Source of the DNA: Leptolyngbya sp. FACHB-321
GTDB lineage: Bacteria > Cyanobacteriota > Cyanobacteriia > Leptolyngbyales > Leptolyngbyaceae
Length of the DNA: 64,000 nucleotides
Assembly (NCBI RefSeq): GCF_014695975.1
Contig: NZ_JACJPI010000081.1
Span: 186,001 to 250,000 of the forward strand
Reading direction: 5' to 3'
The notes beneath the pieces were generated by a model that was not told the origin of the DNA, ran no database searches, and worked only from the letters and a program-made list of their open reading frames with translations. This document shows, one piece after another, positions 17,404 to 27,487 of the stretch; the stretch's first letter is position 1; each line of letters starts with the position of its first letter. Both the position numbers and the translations under genes were made by a program.

Positions 17404-17667
17404 ATGGCTGCTAACGTCGAGATTTATACCTGGAGTACTTGCCCCTTCTGCATTCGGGCAAAAGCACTGCTCGATCGCAAAGGTGTCGAGTACACCGAAT
17501 ATTGCATTGATGGCGATGAACCAGCGAGAAGTAAGATGTCTCAACGCGCAAACGGTCGACGTTCTGTACCGCAGATCTTTATTAATGATCAACACATCGG
17601 TGGGTGTGATGATATGACAGCGTTGAATGCACAGGGCAAGCTCGATTCACTCCTACAAGCTAGCTAA
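17404..17667 (+). CDS. grxC: Glutaredoxin, GrxC type
   Basis: 87 residues, thioredoxin fold. The dithiol active site is CPFC (Cys13, Cys16); SVPQIFINDQHIGGCDD supplies the cis-Pro loop and the GG-x-DD glutathione-binding end. It reduces disulfides and glutathionylated proteins with glutathione. The next gene, 111 bases on in the same direction, makes glutathione, so the pair forms a thiol-redox unit; this grx-gshB order is common in cyanobacteria. Confidence 0.95.
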   Translation: MAANVEIYTWSTCPFCIRAKALLDRKGVEYTEYCIDGDEPARSKMSQRANGRRSVPQIFINDQHIGGCDDMTALNAQGKLDSLLQAS

Positions 17668-17778
17668 ACGGCAAGCTAGCTAAACTTGTTACCGTTTCCA
17701 GCCTACAGTCCGCCTACTAACCACGGCTCGACTAATGCTGCCATCTGAATCATTGACCACTGACAAAGGTTAAACCCT

Positions 17779-18777
17779 GTGAAATTTGCATTCATCATCG
17801 ACCCGATCCAGCGACTTGACCCTGGGCACGATACCAGCGTTGCCTTAATGGAAGCCGCACAGGTGCTCGGGCACGAAGTCTGGATAACGCAGGCAGCACA
17901 ACTGAGTGTTGTGGACGGCAAAGCCTTGGCACCGTTAGAGCGTGTTGACCTTACACCAGTAACACTTGTTGAGGGTCTGTGGAGCGCGGCTAATCCCTGG
18001 TTTAAGGTGAGTGATCGCGCCCTCTTACCATTAGAGGCAATGGATGCCGTTTTTATGCGGACTGATCCGCCTGTGACAGTGCCTTACCTTTACGCCACGT
18101 ATATTTTGGACTATATCGATCCTGCTAAAACGTTGGTGGTCAACTCTCCCGCAGGCATTCGAGCCGCCAACGAAAAAATGTACGCGCTGCAATTTGCTGA
18201 TGCGATTCCAGAAACAATTGTGAGCCAGGATAAGCAGGTGATCCGGCAGTTTGTGGAGCGCAAAGGCGTGGCAGTTTTGAAGCCCCTGGGTGGCAAGGCA
18301 GGAGAAGGCATTCTCATCTTGGAAGCGGGCGATCGCAACATTAATTCACTGGTCGAAATTAGTACCAATCAGGGGCAAGTCCCTGTGATGGTGCAAACCT
18401 ATTTGCCAGAAGCAAAAGATGGCGACAAACGCATTATTTTGCTGGATGGTGAACCAATCGGGGCTGTCAACCGGATTCCAACTGGCAACGAATTTCGGGG
18501 CAATATGGCAGTAGGCGGCAGAGTTGCTCAAACCACCATCACCGAAAGAGAGCTTAAAATCTGCGCTCAACTTGCGCCCACGCTGCAACGTGATGGTCTG
18601 GCGTTTGTTGGCATTGATATTATTGGCGGCTACCTGACCGAAGTGAATGTCACTAGCCCTACAGGTATCCGTGAGATCGATCGTCTGGACGACATTCGCT
18701 TGGGGCAACAGGTTATCGAGTGGGTTGTCCGCACTCAACAGGCTAGTAATAAAGCGGTCGCAAAAACGCTGGCGTAA
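17779..18777 (+). CDS. gshB: Glutathione synthetase
   Basis: 332 residues, ATP-grasp fold. The N-terminal MKFAFIIDPIQRLDPGHDTS, the MRTDPP loop, VLKPLGGKAGEGI (nucleotide binding), DGDKRIILLDGEPIGAVNR and the C-terminal VNVTSPTGIREID are GshB signatures. It joins gamma-Glu-Cys to Gly with ATP in the cytosol. Start is GTG 17779, preceded by AAAGGT at about 10 nt. Follows the glutaredoxin gene. Confidence 0.96.
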   Translation: MKFAFIIDPIQRLDPGHDTSVALMEAAQVLGHEVWITQAAQLSVVDGKALAPLERVDLTPVTLVEGLWSAANPWFKVSDRALLPLEAMDAVFMRTDPPVTVPYLYATYILDYIDPAKTLVVNSPAGIRAANEKMYALQFADAIPETIVSQDKQVIRQFVERKGVAVLKPLGGKAGEGILILEAGDRNINSLVEISTNQGQVPVMVQTYLPEAKDGDKRIILLDGEPIGAVNRIPTGNEFRGNMAVGGRVAQTTITERELKICAQLAPTLQRDGLAFVGIDIIGGYLTEVNVTSPTGIREIDRLDDIRLGQQVIEWVVRTQQASNKAVAKTLA

Positions 18778-18857
18778 ATGCTGCTTAGGCAGCCGAAATT
18801 TGCGCGATCGCTGTTGATGTATTCTTTAAGCCCCAAAACGAATCACCTCTCAAAACA

Positions 18858-18894
18858 AGATGGACAGCAACAAGCCCCCCGTTGCTGTCCATCT
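18858..18894 (+). terminator. Perfect 14-bp inverted repeat after gshB
   Basis: AGATGGACAGCAAC (18858-18871) pairs with GTTGCTGTCCATCT (18881-18894) around a C-rich 9-nt loop, and outer ACAAG/CTTGT extend it with a small bulge. It lies 80 bases past the gshB stop. No T-run follows, so it may be a terminator of the hairpin-only kind or a repeat element. Confidence 0.5.
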
Positions 18895-19044
18895 CGCTTG
18901 TCTCTTGGTGTTGGTGTCTAAGTGACCCAACCTGTTTCTACGGTAGCGAGCGGAAGAGACAAATAGGTAAAGTCGCTATAAAGGGAGGCTAGAAACACGT
19001 AAGGCTTTTGTGTCTTTTGCTACTAACTGCTCCTATGTCTGGCG

Positions 19045-19638
19045 CTAACTAATGCCTGTGCCTGTAAACGGAGTGCCCCAAAAAGCCCAGTTTTCCTTAT
19101 TGAATGGCGACCGCCACTTAGAAATCAGTGCAGACTCTAAGCGTTGGCGATCACGGGTCTGCGTTGGTGCCAATGACCAAAACGCGATACCTAGCAAGGT
19201 TTCGAGCTGATTTTGGTAATGAACCTGCCGATAGTTCAGCAGATAACGCTTGCAATCATGTTCGCCTTTCCATCGCTGTCCAGATTTCACCGTCTCGCCA
19301 ACGTAGAGCAGAATTGGCAGCGTGTAGTCAATGACAAAGTAAAGTGCTGCTACACCATGATCGCTCGCTTTCCAGCGCCAGAATTCTGTATTCTGCTGCG
19401 ACAAGCTAAACGGATCAAGACTATCTGGGTCTGCCTTCGGAGCAGGCGCGTCAAATAACGTGCCTTGCTGTAAGGGTGGCGAGATCGTCACCTGCTGCTG
19501 ATAGTGAAAAAGCCGCTGTTTCCATGTCTGCAAGGCTTCAGCGCTAATTTTCAACCCTTCTGCTGGCTGGGTAGCGTAGCCCAACGTCTTTTGCTCAGAC
19601 ACTGAAAAAAGCGAAAGCTGCTCACGATACTTTGTCAA
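19045..19638 (-). CDS. GIY-YIG nuclease-like protein
   Basis: 197 residues; the first start in frame is TTG 19638. The N-terminal third is polar; the core LPILLYVGETVKSGQRWKGE carries the (L/I)LYVGxT... variant of GIY-YIG with Arg further on, and LESALISKWRSPFNKENW supplies the Glu/Asn-containing end of the nuclease fold. Family members cleave DNA using one metal ion, but cyanobacterial forms of this size are not characterised. Single gene. Confidence 0.7.
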   Translation of the reverse strand: MTKYREQLSLFSVSEQKTLGYATQPAEGLKISAEALQTWKQRLFHYQQQVTISPPLQQGTLFDAPAPKADPDSLDPFSLSQQNTEFWRWKASDHGVAALYFVIDYTLPILLYVGETVKSGQRWKGEHDCKRYLLNYRQVHYQNQLETLLGIAFWSLAPTQTRDRQRLESALISKWRSPFNKENWAFWGTPFTGTGIS

Positions 19639-19850
19639 ATCAACTGCTACCTATAGCGTTCTTCTTGTTAAGGGTACGCTACTAGTGAAAAAAAGGCACG
19701 CAAAGCGCCAAATTTACGTCAAAGTAGGAGCCTTCGCTACACAAGGAAAATTTGAAAAGCTCCTTTTTCGTTAGAGTATGCCTATTTCCCAAAGAGAGTT
19801 CTGCAAAGCCATTGCTACGATCGCTCTGCTTAACAGTACGCAAACGAAAA

Positions 19851-19876
19851 CAGACTGCCCAAATTAAAGCAGTCTG
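19851..19876 (-). terminator. Terminator after the STAS gene
   Basis: CAGACTGC (19851-19858) and GCAGTCTG (19869-19876) form an 8-bp perfect stem with a 10-nt loop; on the minus strand TTTTCG follows. It begins 33 bases after the STAS stop. Confidence 0.7.
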
Positions 19877-19908
19877 CGGCTGTATGATTCCCAGCAAAAC
19901 AAGTTAAC

Positions 19909-20298
19909 CTAACTCGCAATGCCTCTCGGTACGCCTTCTAGTGCCTCTTGCTCAGTTTCAAAAATCTCAAACACCGAGTCCATCATCGTCACTTCAAACA
20001 CTAACTTCGCTTCAGGATGGACGTTGCAAATGCGGAAGCTGCCGCGTACTTTGTCGGCATCGCGCATTCCAGCAACAAGCGATGTTAATCCAGAGCTATC
20101 AATAAAGTTAACCTGACCCAGATTGACGACTACATGGTGGCTGAGCTTAGAAATAGATTCCTGTAGCTTTAACCGAAACTGCCATGCCGTTGTAATGTCA
20201 AGCCGCCCCGTAGGCGTTAAAACGATGACAATCGTCCCGTCTTGGGTCGTATGGGTTTTTTGCTCCATGTGAATTGATTTTTGCTCCATAGGGAACAC
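19909..20298 (-). CDS. STAS domain protein (anti-sigma factor antagonist type)
   Basis: 129 residues. GRLDITTAWQFRLKLQESI, then VVVNLGQVNFIDSSGLTSLV with the phosphorylatable Ser in DSSG, and VFEIFETEQEAL give a SpoIIAA-like STAS domain, used in partner-switching with an anti-sigma factor/kinase. GTG 20298 has AGGAG 7 nt upstream; in-frame ATGs at 20289 and 20268 repeat ATGGAGCAAAA and are alternatives. The kinase partner is not in the window. A terminator follows at 19851-19876. Confidence 0.88.
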   Translation of the reverse strand: MFPMEQKSIHMEQKTHTTQDGTIVIVLTPTGRLDITTAWQFRLKLQESISKLSHHVVVNLGQVNFIDSSGLTSLVAGMRDADKVRGSFRICNVHPEAKLVFEVTMMDSVFEIFETEQEALEGVPRGIAS

Positions 20299-20538
20299 TT
20301 ACCCTCTCCTAAGAACGGTGGTTATGTTGGCGATTTTAACCGAAGCTTTGCGCTGTGTCTCGACGATCAAGGTCTGTATCAAGCTACATAACCCCTTCAA
20401 GCAATAGTTCCCTAGAGAAAGGCAATAACATCGCCCTTTAAGCATGACCTGACACACATTACAGGCGTAAACGAGTTAAGTGTGACCATCACACAGCTTG
20501 CAATATGGGTGCAAAAAATATCCTACCAGTAGTTTATC

Positions 20539-21594
20539 CTAGACTTCTTGGGATGGTAATGTCCAGTTGACCCAATCTTGTGGTTTCAAGAAGGTTTCGT
20601 AGAGGGTAGCTTCTGGAGTGTTGGGTTCTGGGGTATAGCCATATTCCCAACGTACAAGCGGGGGCAGCGACATCAGAATCGACTCAGTGCGTCCGTTAGT
20701 CTGCAAGCCAAAGATGGTGCCCCGATCGTACACGAGGTTAAATTCGACGTAGCGTCCACGCCGATAAAGTTGAAAATTGCGTTCACGTTCGCCATATTCG
20801 TGTGAACGCCGCCGTTCAACAATTGGCAAATAAGCAGGCAAAAAGGCTGTACCGCAGCTTTGGATAAAACCAAAGAGATCGTCCCAGTTGCGGTTATGGA
20901 CTGTACCAACAGACTGGCTATGGCGAGCTGCTGCCGTATCGCTTTGAGAACCGGGGTAAGCAACTGGGTAGAGAATGCCCTGCGTATCTTGGTAGTCAAA
21001 GAAAATACCGCCAACGCCACGTGTCTCCTGACGATGCTTCAAGTAGAAGTATTCGTCGCACCAGAGCTTGAATGTGGGGTAATACTCTGGATGGTGGCGA
21101 TCGCACGCTTGCTTCAGCGTTTGGTGGAAGTGAACCACGTCTTCCGCAAAGGGATAGTAGGGTGTGAGATCAATCCCCCCTCCAAACCACCAAACAGGAC
21201 CAGCTTCAAAGTAGCGATAGTTGAGGTGAACTGTGGGGATGTAGGGATTGCGTGGATGTAAGACCATCGACGTGCCCGTGGCATAAAACTCATAGCCTCT
21301 GGCTTCGGGGCGCTGCATGACGATCGAGGGCGGCAGATCTTTGCCCCATACTTCCGAAAAATTGACGCCACCCTGCTCAAAAACGTCGCCTTCTCGCATC
21401 ACGCGCGATCGACCACCACCGCCATCTTCACGTACCCAGCTATCTTCCTGAAACGTTCCTTTGCCATCAACTTGTGCTAAACCCTGACAAATCTGATCTT
21501 GCAAGCTGCGAAGAAACTGGCTGACGCGCTCGCGCGAATCGGAGGGTGGAAGCGTGGTCGAGGTCGCCGACTCAGAGGTGGAAAAAGCAGTCAT
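20539..21594 (-). CDS. hemF: Oxygen-dependent coproporphyrinogen III oxidase
   Basis: 351 residues from ATG 21594 (MTAFSTS); the frame extends 42 codons further without a good start, and the family length of about 340-350 supports 21594. Conserved strings: [12 protein letters not shown]-like [72 protein letters not shown] and [12 protein letters not shown]. The enzyme oxidises coproporphyrinogen III to protoporphyrinogen IX with O2, serving heme and chlorophyll synthesis. Confidence 0.96.
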   Translation of the reverse strand: MTAFSTSESATSTTLPPSDSRERVSQFLRSLQDQICQGLAQVDGKGTFQEDSWVREDGGGGRSRVMREGDVFEQGGVNFSEVWGKDLPPSIVMQRPEARGYEFYATGTSMVLHPRNPYIPTVHLNYRYFEAGPVWWFGGGIDLTPYYPFAEDVVHFHQTLKQACDRHHPEYYPTFKLWCDEYFYLKHRQETRGVGGIFFDYQDTQGILYPVAYPGSQSDTAAARHSQSVGTVHNRNWDDLFGFIQSCGTAFLPAYLPIVERRRSHEYGERERNFQLYRRGRYVEFNLVYDRGTIFGLQTNGRTESILMSLPPLVRWEYGYTPEPNTPEATLYETFLKPQDWVNWTLPSQEV

Positions 21595-21816
21595 AGTCAA
21601 TTTCGATCGCTCTAAATGCTTTCTTAGCGTACCGTGAATTGTACCTGTAACCAAGACAGTTGAAGATGTGTGAATTAGTGTGAAGGAAAGCGGGAGAAGG
21701 ATGAAGCGGTGGAAGGGCAAAGAGCAAAGAGTGGAAGGGAAAGCAAAGAGGTTTTTGAGTTCATTCTGTCCTCTGCCTCTACCTTTCGCCTTCTGTCTTC
21801 TACCTGCCTTCCCCGC

Positions 21817-22269
21817 TCAGTTCACTAAGCGCTCTAAGTACCGCTCAATTAACAAAATGGCAACGATGTCGTCGATTGGGCGTGGGATGGTACGAAATGA
21901 TTGGGGAATGAGACTGGTTAGCCCCTGAGCTGGGTACATTTGCCAGTAACGATCACGGGCTTCTAGGCTGCTGTGTCGTTCATCCACCATGATGATGCGA
22001 AGTGGATCGGTGAAAGCCTGACCGAGTTTTTGCTTCCAGTCTTTGGCAGTGGTTTGGTCGCCCATAATCAGCAGTGAAATCGGAAATTGGCGACGCAGTG
22101 CTTGAATGGTGTCGATCGCTGTCTCTGCTTCAACGACTTGATGGTAGCGCAACGTGCGATCGACACCAAGCACAGCTAGACCACATTTGCGTCGCCCTGG
22201 ATCAAAGCCCAAGATCACGGGTTGGTCAGACGCAGGTGGTTCAGTTGGCGCAGAGGAGCTAGAGTGCAT
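21817..22269 (-). CDS. YqgF/RuvC-like nuclease family protein
   Basis: About 150 residues from ATG 22269 (MHSSSS); the frame runs to 22308. ILGFDPGRRKCGLAVLG is the first acidic motif of the RuvC-like fold, LLIMGDQTTAKDWK the second strand, IIMVDERHSS supplies Glu, and PIDDIVAILLIERYL the C-terminal acidic pair. Such proteins process the 5' end of 16S rRNA (YqgF/RuvX) or act on branched DNA. This form differs from canonical RuvX (GIDFGTKRIG) and is the second cyanobacterial type. It lies 53 bases from the DUF3084 gene upstream on the same strand. Confidence 0.75.
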   Translation of the reverse strand: MHSSSSAPTEPPASDQPVILGFDPGRRKCGLAVLGVDRTLRYHQVVEAETAIDTIQALRRQFPISLLIMGDQTTAKDWKQKLGQAFTDPLRIIMVDERHSSLEARDRYWQMYPAQGLTSLIPQSFRTIPRPIDDIVAILLIERYLERLVN

Positions 22270-22322
22270 GGCATTGTGGAACGACAGAAGAACATCAAAG
22301 CAGAGCATTGCAGCACTAGGCG

Positions 22323-23729
22323 TTAGGGTTTTTGCCTATCAGTCGTTGGTGTATCAGTCGTTGATGTACCAGTCGTCGGTGTATCAGTCGTTGGTGTATC
22401 AGTTGTCGGTGTTAAGTTTTTCGTGCGGAGTATCACTCGCCCGTTTTGAACGGCAACTAACTCAAGGTTAAGTGGTCCAGCCGTATAGATTACGTCTGCG
22501 GCAACTGCCTTTAACTCAACTGTTTGTTTGTACTGCTTTAACTGCTCAACAAAGGTAATGACATCTTGAATGCGCCCGATTTGCACCGAATCAGCTAAAA
22601 TTCCGAGGTTGCGAGCACGGAAATTAGCACTGGCAAGGAGTTGGTTGATTCGCTGTTGAAGCTCAGCATCGGGTGTCGCTGATGGATTAAGTGAGGTGCC
22701 AGCCACAACGTCCCCAGCTAAAAAAACAACCCGATTACGCACGGCATCGGCAAAAACCTGAATCAACTTTTCACCTACCAGGTAGTTTGCGCTTGAGTAG
22801 ATGCGAACAATGTAATCTTGTCCATCATCAATTTGTTCAATTAGTTGTTTAACCTCGGCATTCGTAATTTGCACTACTTGTTCGGAGGCTCCTGGTCGCA
22901 CGGAGCGAAGCGCTGCCTGGTTTGCCTCTCGTAAGATTTGATCAACCGCTTGTTTGGCGGTCGCTGAGTTTGTTGTCCGAATGGCGACAGACGCAAGCAC
23001 TTGACCACGCTGAATCGCAACATTGCCGATGCGTAAGCCCTCTGCCGTTAACCGCAACCGTTGGACATCTTGGACTAACGCTTCTTGCTGCTGTTCAAGG
23101 TCTTTAAGGCGGGCTTCACGCTGTTGAATGATCTGGTCTCTTGCTCGCACTTCTTGTTCACGTTGGCCAATGACCTGATCGCGCTGTGCCTGCAATTGGC
23201 TAATTTCTGACCGCAGTCGGAGTGCCTGTTGTGAGACGATCGTCAGCCGACTTTGGGTGCTGCTAAGTGCAGCCTGCGTTTTGGCTGTTTCTGCCTGGGC
23301 ACGCGATCGCTCAGTGATCGCCCCTTTTAGTGATTGATTGGTCTCGGTCAGTTGCTTCTTTGCCGTGGTCAGTTGCTTCTTTGCCGCTTCGCGATCGGTA
23401 CGCGATTTTGTTAGTTCGCTCTCAACTTGCCCTTTCTGGCTTCTAGCTTGCTCTAGCTCAGTGCGAGTATTTCGCAAACGGCGTTGAATAGTGCCAAGCT
23501 CAAAAAGACCGGTTCGCAGTTGGTTGCTGGCAGCAATCAAAACCCCTAGCGTAGAAGCTGAAATGAGAATACCCGTCATGATAGTAACAAGCGTGGCGGT
23601 CTTTCGAGGACGCAGCTTGAATAAACTAAGGCGAGCTTTGCCCACACGAGTACCGATGCGATCGCCCAATGTGGCAATTACCGCACCAAGTATCAGCACT
23701 GCCACAATCAGAATTTCGCCGCCGGACAC
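22323..23729 (-). CDS. DUF3084 membrane protein with long coiled coil
   Basis: 468 residues from GTG 23729. Two membrane helices (about 5-20 and 48-68) flank a basic loop, then a coiled coil of about 170 residues rich in Gln, Glu, Arg and Lys, then a globular region (GLRIGNVAIQRGQVLASVAI and on) that is the conserved DUF3084 part of cyanobacteria. The C-terminus is a Thr/Pro/Asp tail of five-residue repeats (TTDTP). Function unknown; the layout suggests a membrane-tethered scaffold. Confidence 0.85.
   Translation of the reverse strand: MSGGEILIVAVLILGAVIATLGDRIGTRVGKARLSLFKLRPRKTATLVTIMTGILISASTLGVLIAASNQLRTGLFELGTIQRRLRNTRTELEQARSQKGQVESELTKSRTDREAAKKQLTTAKKQLTETNQSLKGAITERSRAQAETAKTQAALSSTQSRLTIVSQQALRLRSEISQLQAQRDQVIGQREQEVRARDQIIQQREARLKDLEQQQEALVQDVQRLRLTAEGLRIGNVAIQRGQVLASVAIRTTNSATAKQAVDQILREANQAALRSVRPGASEQVVQITNAEVKQLIEQIDDGQDYIVRIYSSANYLVGEKLIQVFADAVRNRVVFLAGDVVAGTSLNPSATPDAELQQRINQLLASANFRARNLGILADSVQIGRIQDVITFVEQLKQYKQTVELKAVAADVIYTAGPLNLELVAVQNGRVILRTKNLTPTTDTPTTDTPTTGTSTTDTPTTDRQKP
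22338..22412. repeat. 15-bp tandem repeat coding the C-terminal TTDTP tail
   Basis: About five copies of a 15-mer close to TATCAGTCGTTGGTG lie in tandem, in frame with the DUF3084 gene, giving the (T)TTDTP repeats. Copies differ at one or two bases. It can vary in copy number without a frameshift. Confidence 0.8.
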
Positions 23730-23996
23730 ACTTATACTCCCACAAGCCCCACTTCTACAGCACTATGAAGCTGTTGGGACGAATTCACATACAGCGTACC
23801 TTAACTCGTTAAATTCTGTAGCGCGTTGTGAAATTCGTAACTGTGAAAGATGTGAGGAGCAAGAAGTGAGGAGGAAGGTGATCATGAGGTAAAGCAATGA
23901 GGGTTACAAGGCTTAAACAAACACCTATCAGTCCTCCCGTGCTGGTCTTTCCCTGCAAATCGATCGCTTCTGACAGGTTGACTCCTCTGCTAAGAA

Positions 23997-24668
23997 CTAA
24001 GTAAATTGCTGACTCAGCGTCACTGGGTTATGCACCGTGATTTTCTTCTTGTGGATTGAAATCATTTTGTCTTGTCGCAGATCTCCGAGTAAACGAGTCA
24101 CTGTTACGCGGGTTGAACCGATCGCCTCTGCAATCGCCTGATGGGACAATTTGAGGTCGATCGTAATGCCATCATTTGTTGGCATACCAAAATCGCGGCA
24201 CAGAATCAGCAAAAAGCTCACCAAGCGAGACCCCATATCTCGATGTGCCAGCGTTTCAATCATCATCTCCGTTTGCAGGATGCGTGAGGAGAGGCCACGG
24301 AGCAAAATCATGGATAGCTCAGGGTTATCCTTTAGCGCTTTCTCGACCTGCTCGATCGGAACTGAAAGCAGTTCTACAGGTGTAAACGCAACAGCATGAT
24401 AAAAGCGATCGGACTTATGCCCCGTGATGAGCGACAGCACACCAAACACGCTATTTTCTCGTAGCAACGCGACCGTGATTTCCTCACCCGCTTCGTACAC
24501 TCTAGAAAGCTTGACCGCACCGCGCACCAGAAAATACACACGCTCTGCCGGGTCGCCTGGAAAGAAAATAGTCTTACCCCGTTCAAATGTTTCAACAACG
24601 GGTGGAAAAGCACCACCACCCATTTGTCGAAATACTGATGCCAGCGGTCTATCTTGCGTCACTACCAT
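23997..24668 (-). CDS. ntcA: Global nitrogen regulator NtcA
   Basis: 223 residues. The CRP-like sensory beta-roll ([40 protein letters not shown]) binds 2-oxoglutarate in this family; the HTH is [20 protein letters not shown], the near-invariant NtcA recognition helix. Together with PipX it activates or represses nitrogen-assimilation genes at GTA-N8-TAC sites. Monocistronic; a one-mismatch site lies 99 bases upstream (24767-24780), fitting the autoregulation known for ntcA. Confidence 0.97.
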   Translation of the reverse strand: MVVTQDRPLASVFRQMGGGAFPPVVETFERGKTIFFPGDPAERVYFLVRGAVKLSRVYEAGEEITVALLRENSVFGVLSLITGHKSDRFYHAVAFTPVELLSVPIEQVEKALKDNPELSMILLRGLSSRILQTEMMIETLAHRDMGSRLVSFLLILCRDFGMPTNDGITIDLKLSHQAIAEAIGSTRVTVTRLLGDLRQDKMISIHKKKITVHNPVTLSQQFT

Positions 24669-25043
24669 ATCCCCTTACCTGGTGCTCCCACATTACCCGC
24701 TCACACTGTCCAGCCCATGCCGTCCAGCCCACACGACAGAAGACAAATTGAGACGATCAAGAGTTTGTAACTTAGAACACTTAAACTCACTCCAGTCGGC
24801 TTTTTTGTGCCTGATGTTACACATTCTTCTGTAGGCAGTCACATTAAGCGCCTGATAGCCACTTAGCGGGCTCCCTACGCCAGTGTGAACGCAAAAGCAG
24901 CGATCGCTTCAAATTACCCTAACAAGAACAAAATAACTCAACAAATTTCAGCGATCGACGACCGTTCAGCGGCTCACTACCCTTGATGCTCCATCTTTGA
25001 GTATTCTTGAAGCACTCGAAGTTGCTGTTGAAGATAGATCGCC
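24669..25043. other. Divergent intergenic region ntcA-fabI
   Basis: 375 bases holding both promoters. Apart from the NtcA-like site at 24767-24780 I see no RNA gene or repeat. Confidence 0.5.
24767..24780 (-). promoter_or_regulatory. Candidate NtcA site upstream of ntcA
   Basis: On the minus strand GTG-N8-TAC (plus strand GTA-N8-CAC), one mismatch from the NtcA consensus GTA-N8-TAC, 99 bases before the ntcA ATG. Spacing would suit autoregulation. One-mismatch sites occur by chance, so this is tentative. Confidence 0.3.
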
Positions 25044-25835
25044 ATGCTAGACCTGACCGGAAAAAATGCCCTTGTAACTGGCATAGCCAACAATCGCTCG
25101 ATCGCCTGGGGCATTGCCCAACAGCTTCACAAAGCAGGCGCAAACATTGGCATTACCTACTTACCCGATGACAAAGGACGCTTTGAAAAGAAAGTGGCTG
25201 AGCTGGTAGAACCATTGCAGCCCAGCCTCTTTGTACCTTGCAACGTTCAGAATGATGCTCAAGTCGAAGAAACATTTGCCACTGTCAAAGAGCAATGGGG
25301 CAAACTCGATATCCTCATTCACTGCCTTGCCTTTGCCAATAAGGAAGACTTAACTGGACATTTCGTGGATACGTCTCGTGACGGCTTTGCTACAGCGTTA
25401 GATATTAGCGCTTACTCATTAGTCAAGCTCTGTGCAGCAGCAAAACCATTGATGACAGAGGGCGGCAGCATCGTCACGTTGACTTACCTGGGCGGCGTGC
25501 GGGTTATCCCAAACTACAACGTGATGGGCATTGCCAAAGCCGCGTTAGAAATGAATGTGCGCTATCTTGCTGCTGACCTTGGCGTTCATAACATTCGTGT
25601 CAATGCCATTTCAGCCGGACCTATTCGCACCCTTGCCTCCTCAGCCGTGGGTGGCATTCTCGATATGATTCACCATGTTGAGCAAGTAGCCCCCCTGCGC
25701 CGGACGGTTACACAGATTGAGGTTGGCAACGCTGCCACATTCCTTTGTAGCGACTTGTCAAGCGGCATTACCGGGCAGATTCTTTATGTTGATGCTGGCT
25801 ATGAAGTGATGGGAATGTCGGAAGCCAAGGGCTAG
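25044..25835 (+). CDS. fabI: Enoyl-ACP reductase (NADH)
   Basis: 263 residues. ALVTGIANNRSIAWGIA is the FabI nucleotide-binding loop, LAFANKEDLTG the second signature, and the catalytic Tyr-x6-Lys is seen in YNVMGIAKAALE; AGPIRTLASSAVGG follows. It reduces trans-2-enoyl-ACP in the last step of each fatty-acid elongation cycle. Start ATG 25044. Ends at a hairpin shared with the convergent thrC gene. Confidence 0.96.
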   Translation: MLDLTGKNALVTGIANNRSIAWGIAQQLHKAGANIGITYLPDDKGRFEKKVAELVEPLQPSLFVPCNVQNDAQVEETFATVKEQWGKLDILIHCLAFANKEDLTGHFVDTSRDGFATALDISAYSLVKLCAAAKPLMTEGGSIVTLTYLGGVRVIPNYNVMGIAKAALEMNVRYLAADLGVHNIRVNAISAGPIRTLASSAVGGILDMIHHVEQVAPLRRTVTQIEVGNAATFLCSDLSSGITGQILYVDAGYEVMGMSEAKG

Positions 25836-25842
25836 GCAAGCA

Positions 25843-25900
25843 AAGGATAAGGGCTGGAGGCTAAAAATTAGCCCTTATCCTTCAGCCTTCAGCCTTTTTT
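25843..25900 (+). terminator. Terminator between fabI and thrC
   Basis: AAGGATAAGGGCT (25843-25855) pairs perfectly with AGCCCTTATCCTT (25870-25882) over a 14-nt loop; a second short arm and TTTTTT (25895-25900) follow. It sits just past the fabI stop and between convergent genes. Confidence 0.7.
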
Positions 25901-27040
25901 CTAAAACCCCATTGCCCGCGCTACTGTATCCAACACTGGCTCAATGCCCAGACGAAGCTGGTTTTGGCTATGCTTGATGGCAGTATCAGGATCTTTGAGT
26001 CCATTGCCTGTAAGAACGCAGACGACCGTAGCGCCAGAGGGAACTTGCTCTTTGACCTTTAGCAGTCCAGCTACCGAAGCCGCGCTAGCAGGTTCACAAA
26101 AAATACCTTCCTCAGATGCCAGTAGGCGATAAGCGTCCAAAATTTCAGCGTCAGTAACGGCAGCAAAACTGCCCTGGCTCGCGTGCTGTACCGCGATCGC
26201 CCGATCCCAGTTCGCTGGATGCCCAATCCGAATGGCAGTAGCAAGAGTGTCTGGTTGTTCAACAGGCCGCCCAGTGACAAAGGGCGCAGCTCCAGCAGCT
26301 TGGAACCCCATCATGCGAGGTAACTTGGCGCAGCGCTGTGCCTGGTGATACTGGCAAAAACCCATCCAGTAAGCAGTGATGTTACCTGCATTGCCAACTG
26401 GGATACAGAGCCAGTCTGGTGCGTCTCCCAACGCATCCACAATTTCAAAAGCGGCAGTTTTTTGCCCTTCTAAGCGATAAGGGTTTACCGAATTGACCAA
26501 CGTAACGGGATAGTGCTCAGACATCGTTCTCACAATGCTCAACGCCTGGTCAAAATTGCCCTTAATTGCTAATACCTCTGCACCATAGAGTAACGCCTGC
26601 GCCAATTTTCCTAGCGCTACGTAGCCCTCAGGGATCAAAACGAACGCTTTCATGCCACCGCGACGAGCGTAAGCAGCAGCAGCAGCGGAGGTATTGCCTG
26701 TGCTGGCACAGATCACCGCTTGCGCGCCTGCTTCTTTTGCTTTAGAGATCGCCATTGTCATGCCCCGGTCTTTGAAGCTCCCGGTGGGGTTTAGACCGTC
26801 GTACTTTACGAGAACCTTTACTTGCCTGCCAATTTGGGCCGCGATCGCAGGCGCAGGGATCAATGGTGTATTGCCTTCATGCAGTGTCACTACGGGCGTT
26901 TGGTCAGTAACAGGCAGATAGGGGCGATATGCTTCAATTAACCCGTGCCAGCCTGCTTTTGCTGCTTGAGCAACAGGTCCAGAGTGAGCAGATGGCTGTG
27001 CGGGAGAGCGATGGGAGTCAGCAGGCAAAACAGTGGTCAC
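25901..27040 (-). CDS. thrC: Threonine synthase
   Basis: 379 residues from GTG 27040. The PLP lysine is Lys90 in [41 protein letters not shown] and [13 protein letters not shown] are ThrC fold-type-II signatures. It converts O-phosphohomoserine to threonine. The first 25 residues are Ala/Pro/Ser rich and probably disordered. Convergent with fabI. Confidence 0.95.
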   Translation of the reverse strand: MTTVLPADSHRSPAQPSAHSGPVAQAAKAGWHGLIEAYRPYLPVTDQTPVVTLHEGNTPLIPAPAIAAQIGRQVKVLVKYDGLNPTGSFKDRGMTMAISKAKEAGAQAVICASTGNTSAAAAAYARRGGMKAFVLIPEGYVALGKLAQALLYGAEVLAIKGNFDQALSIVRTMSEHYPVTLVNSVNPYRLEGQKTAAFEIVDALGDAPDWLCIPVGNAGNITAYWMGFCQYHQAQRCAKLPRMMGFQAAGAAPFVTGRPVEQPDTLATAIRIGHPANWDRAIAVQHASQGSFAAVTDAEILDAYRLLASEEGIFCEPASAASVAGLLKVKEQVPSGATVVCVLTGNGLKDPDTAIKHSQNQLRLGIEPVLDTVARAMGF

Positions 27041-27487
27041 AGGCTTTACGCGATCGAACTAAGCGGGTTTGCAGATGACAATCCTAGCGGCTGTTAACCC
27101 TACCTATGGCGATCGACGTTGCGTTGATCGAGTATGGTTTGGTCAGTCGAAAGTGACGTCAATCTCAGTTTACCCCGAACGCTCCTTTTACCTCGATCGC
27201 TAGCGTTCGTGGTTACGACATCTTCCTTTCAGGCGGGGCGGCACTAGTGCTTCTGCAATGGTTTTTGACTGTTAGGCAATTGTCAACTGTCAAAGATGTG
27301 CCCAGCAGTAAGCTTAGACGTCTTCCAAAAAAACAAGGGTTGCAGTTGGTGTCGTCTCTGCTAACATTTTGTTTCCGTAATTTTGCCAGTTTCAAAACTG
27401 ACTCCTGTGATTACAGTTTGCGGAGGGCATTGCTAAAATTTTGTAAAGTTTGGGTTAAGATTATACCTGCGGTGTGAGTAAGTACAA
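27041..27487. other. Divergent intergenic region upstream of thrC and the 27488 gene
   Basis: 447 bases. The 60 bases before the 27488 gene are A/T rich (ttttgtaaagtttgggttaa, then gattatacct), as expected for a promoter. I see no RNA gene. The plus-strand open frame at 27247-27477 has no support. Confidence 0.5.
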
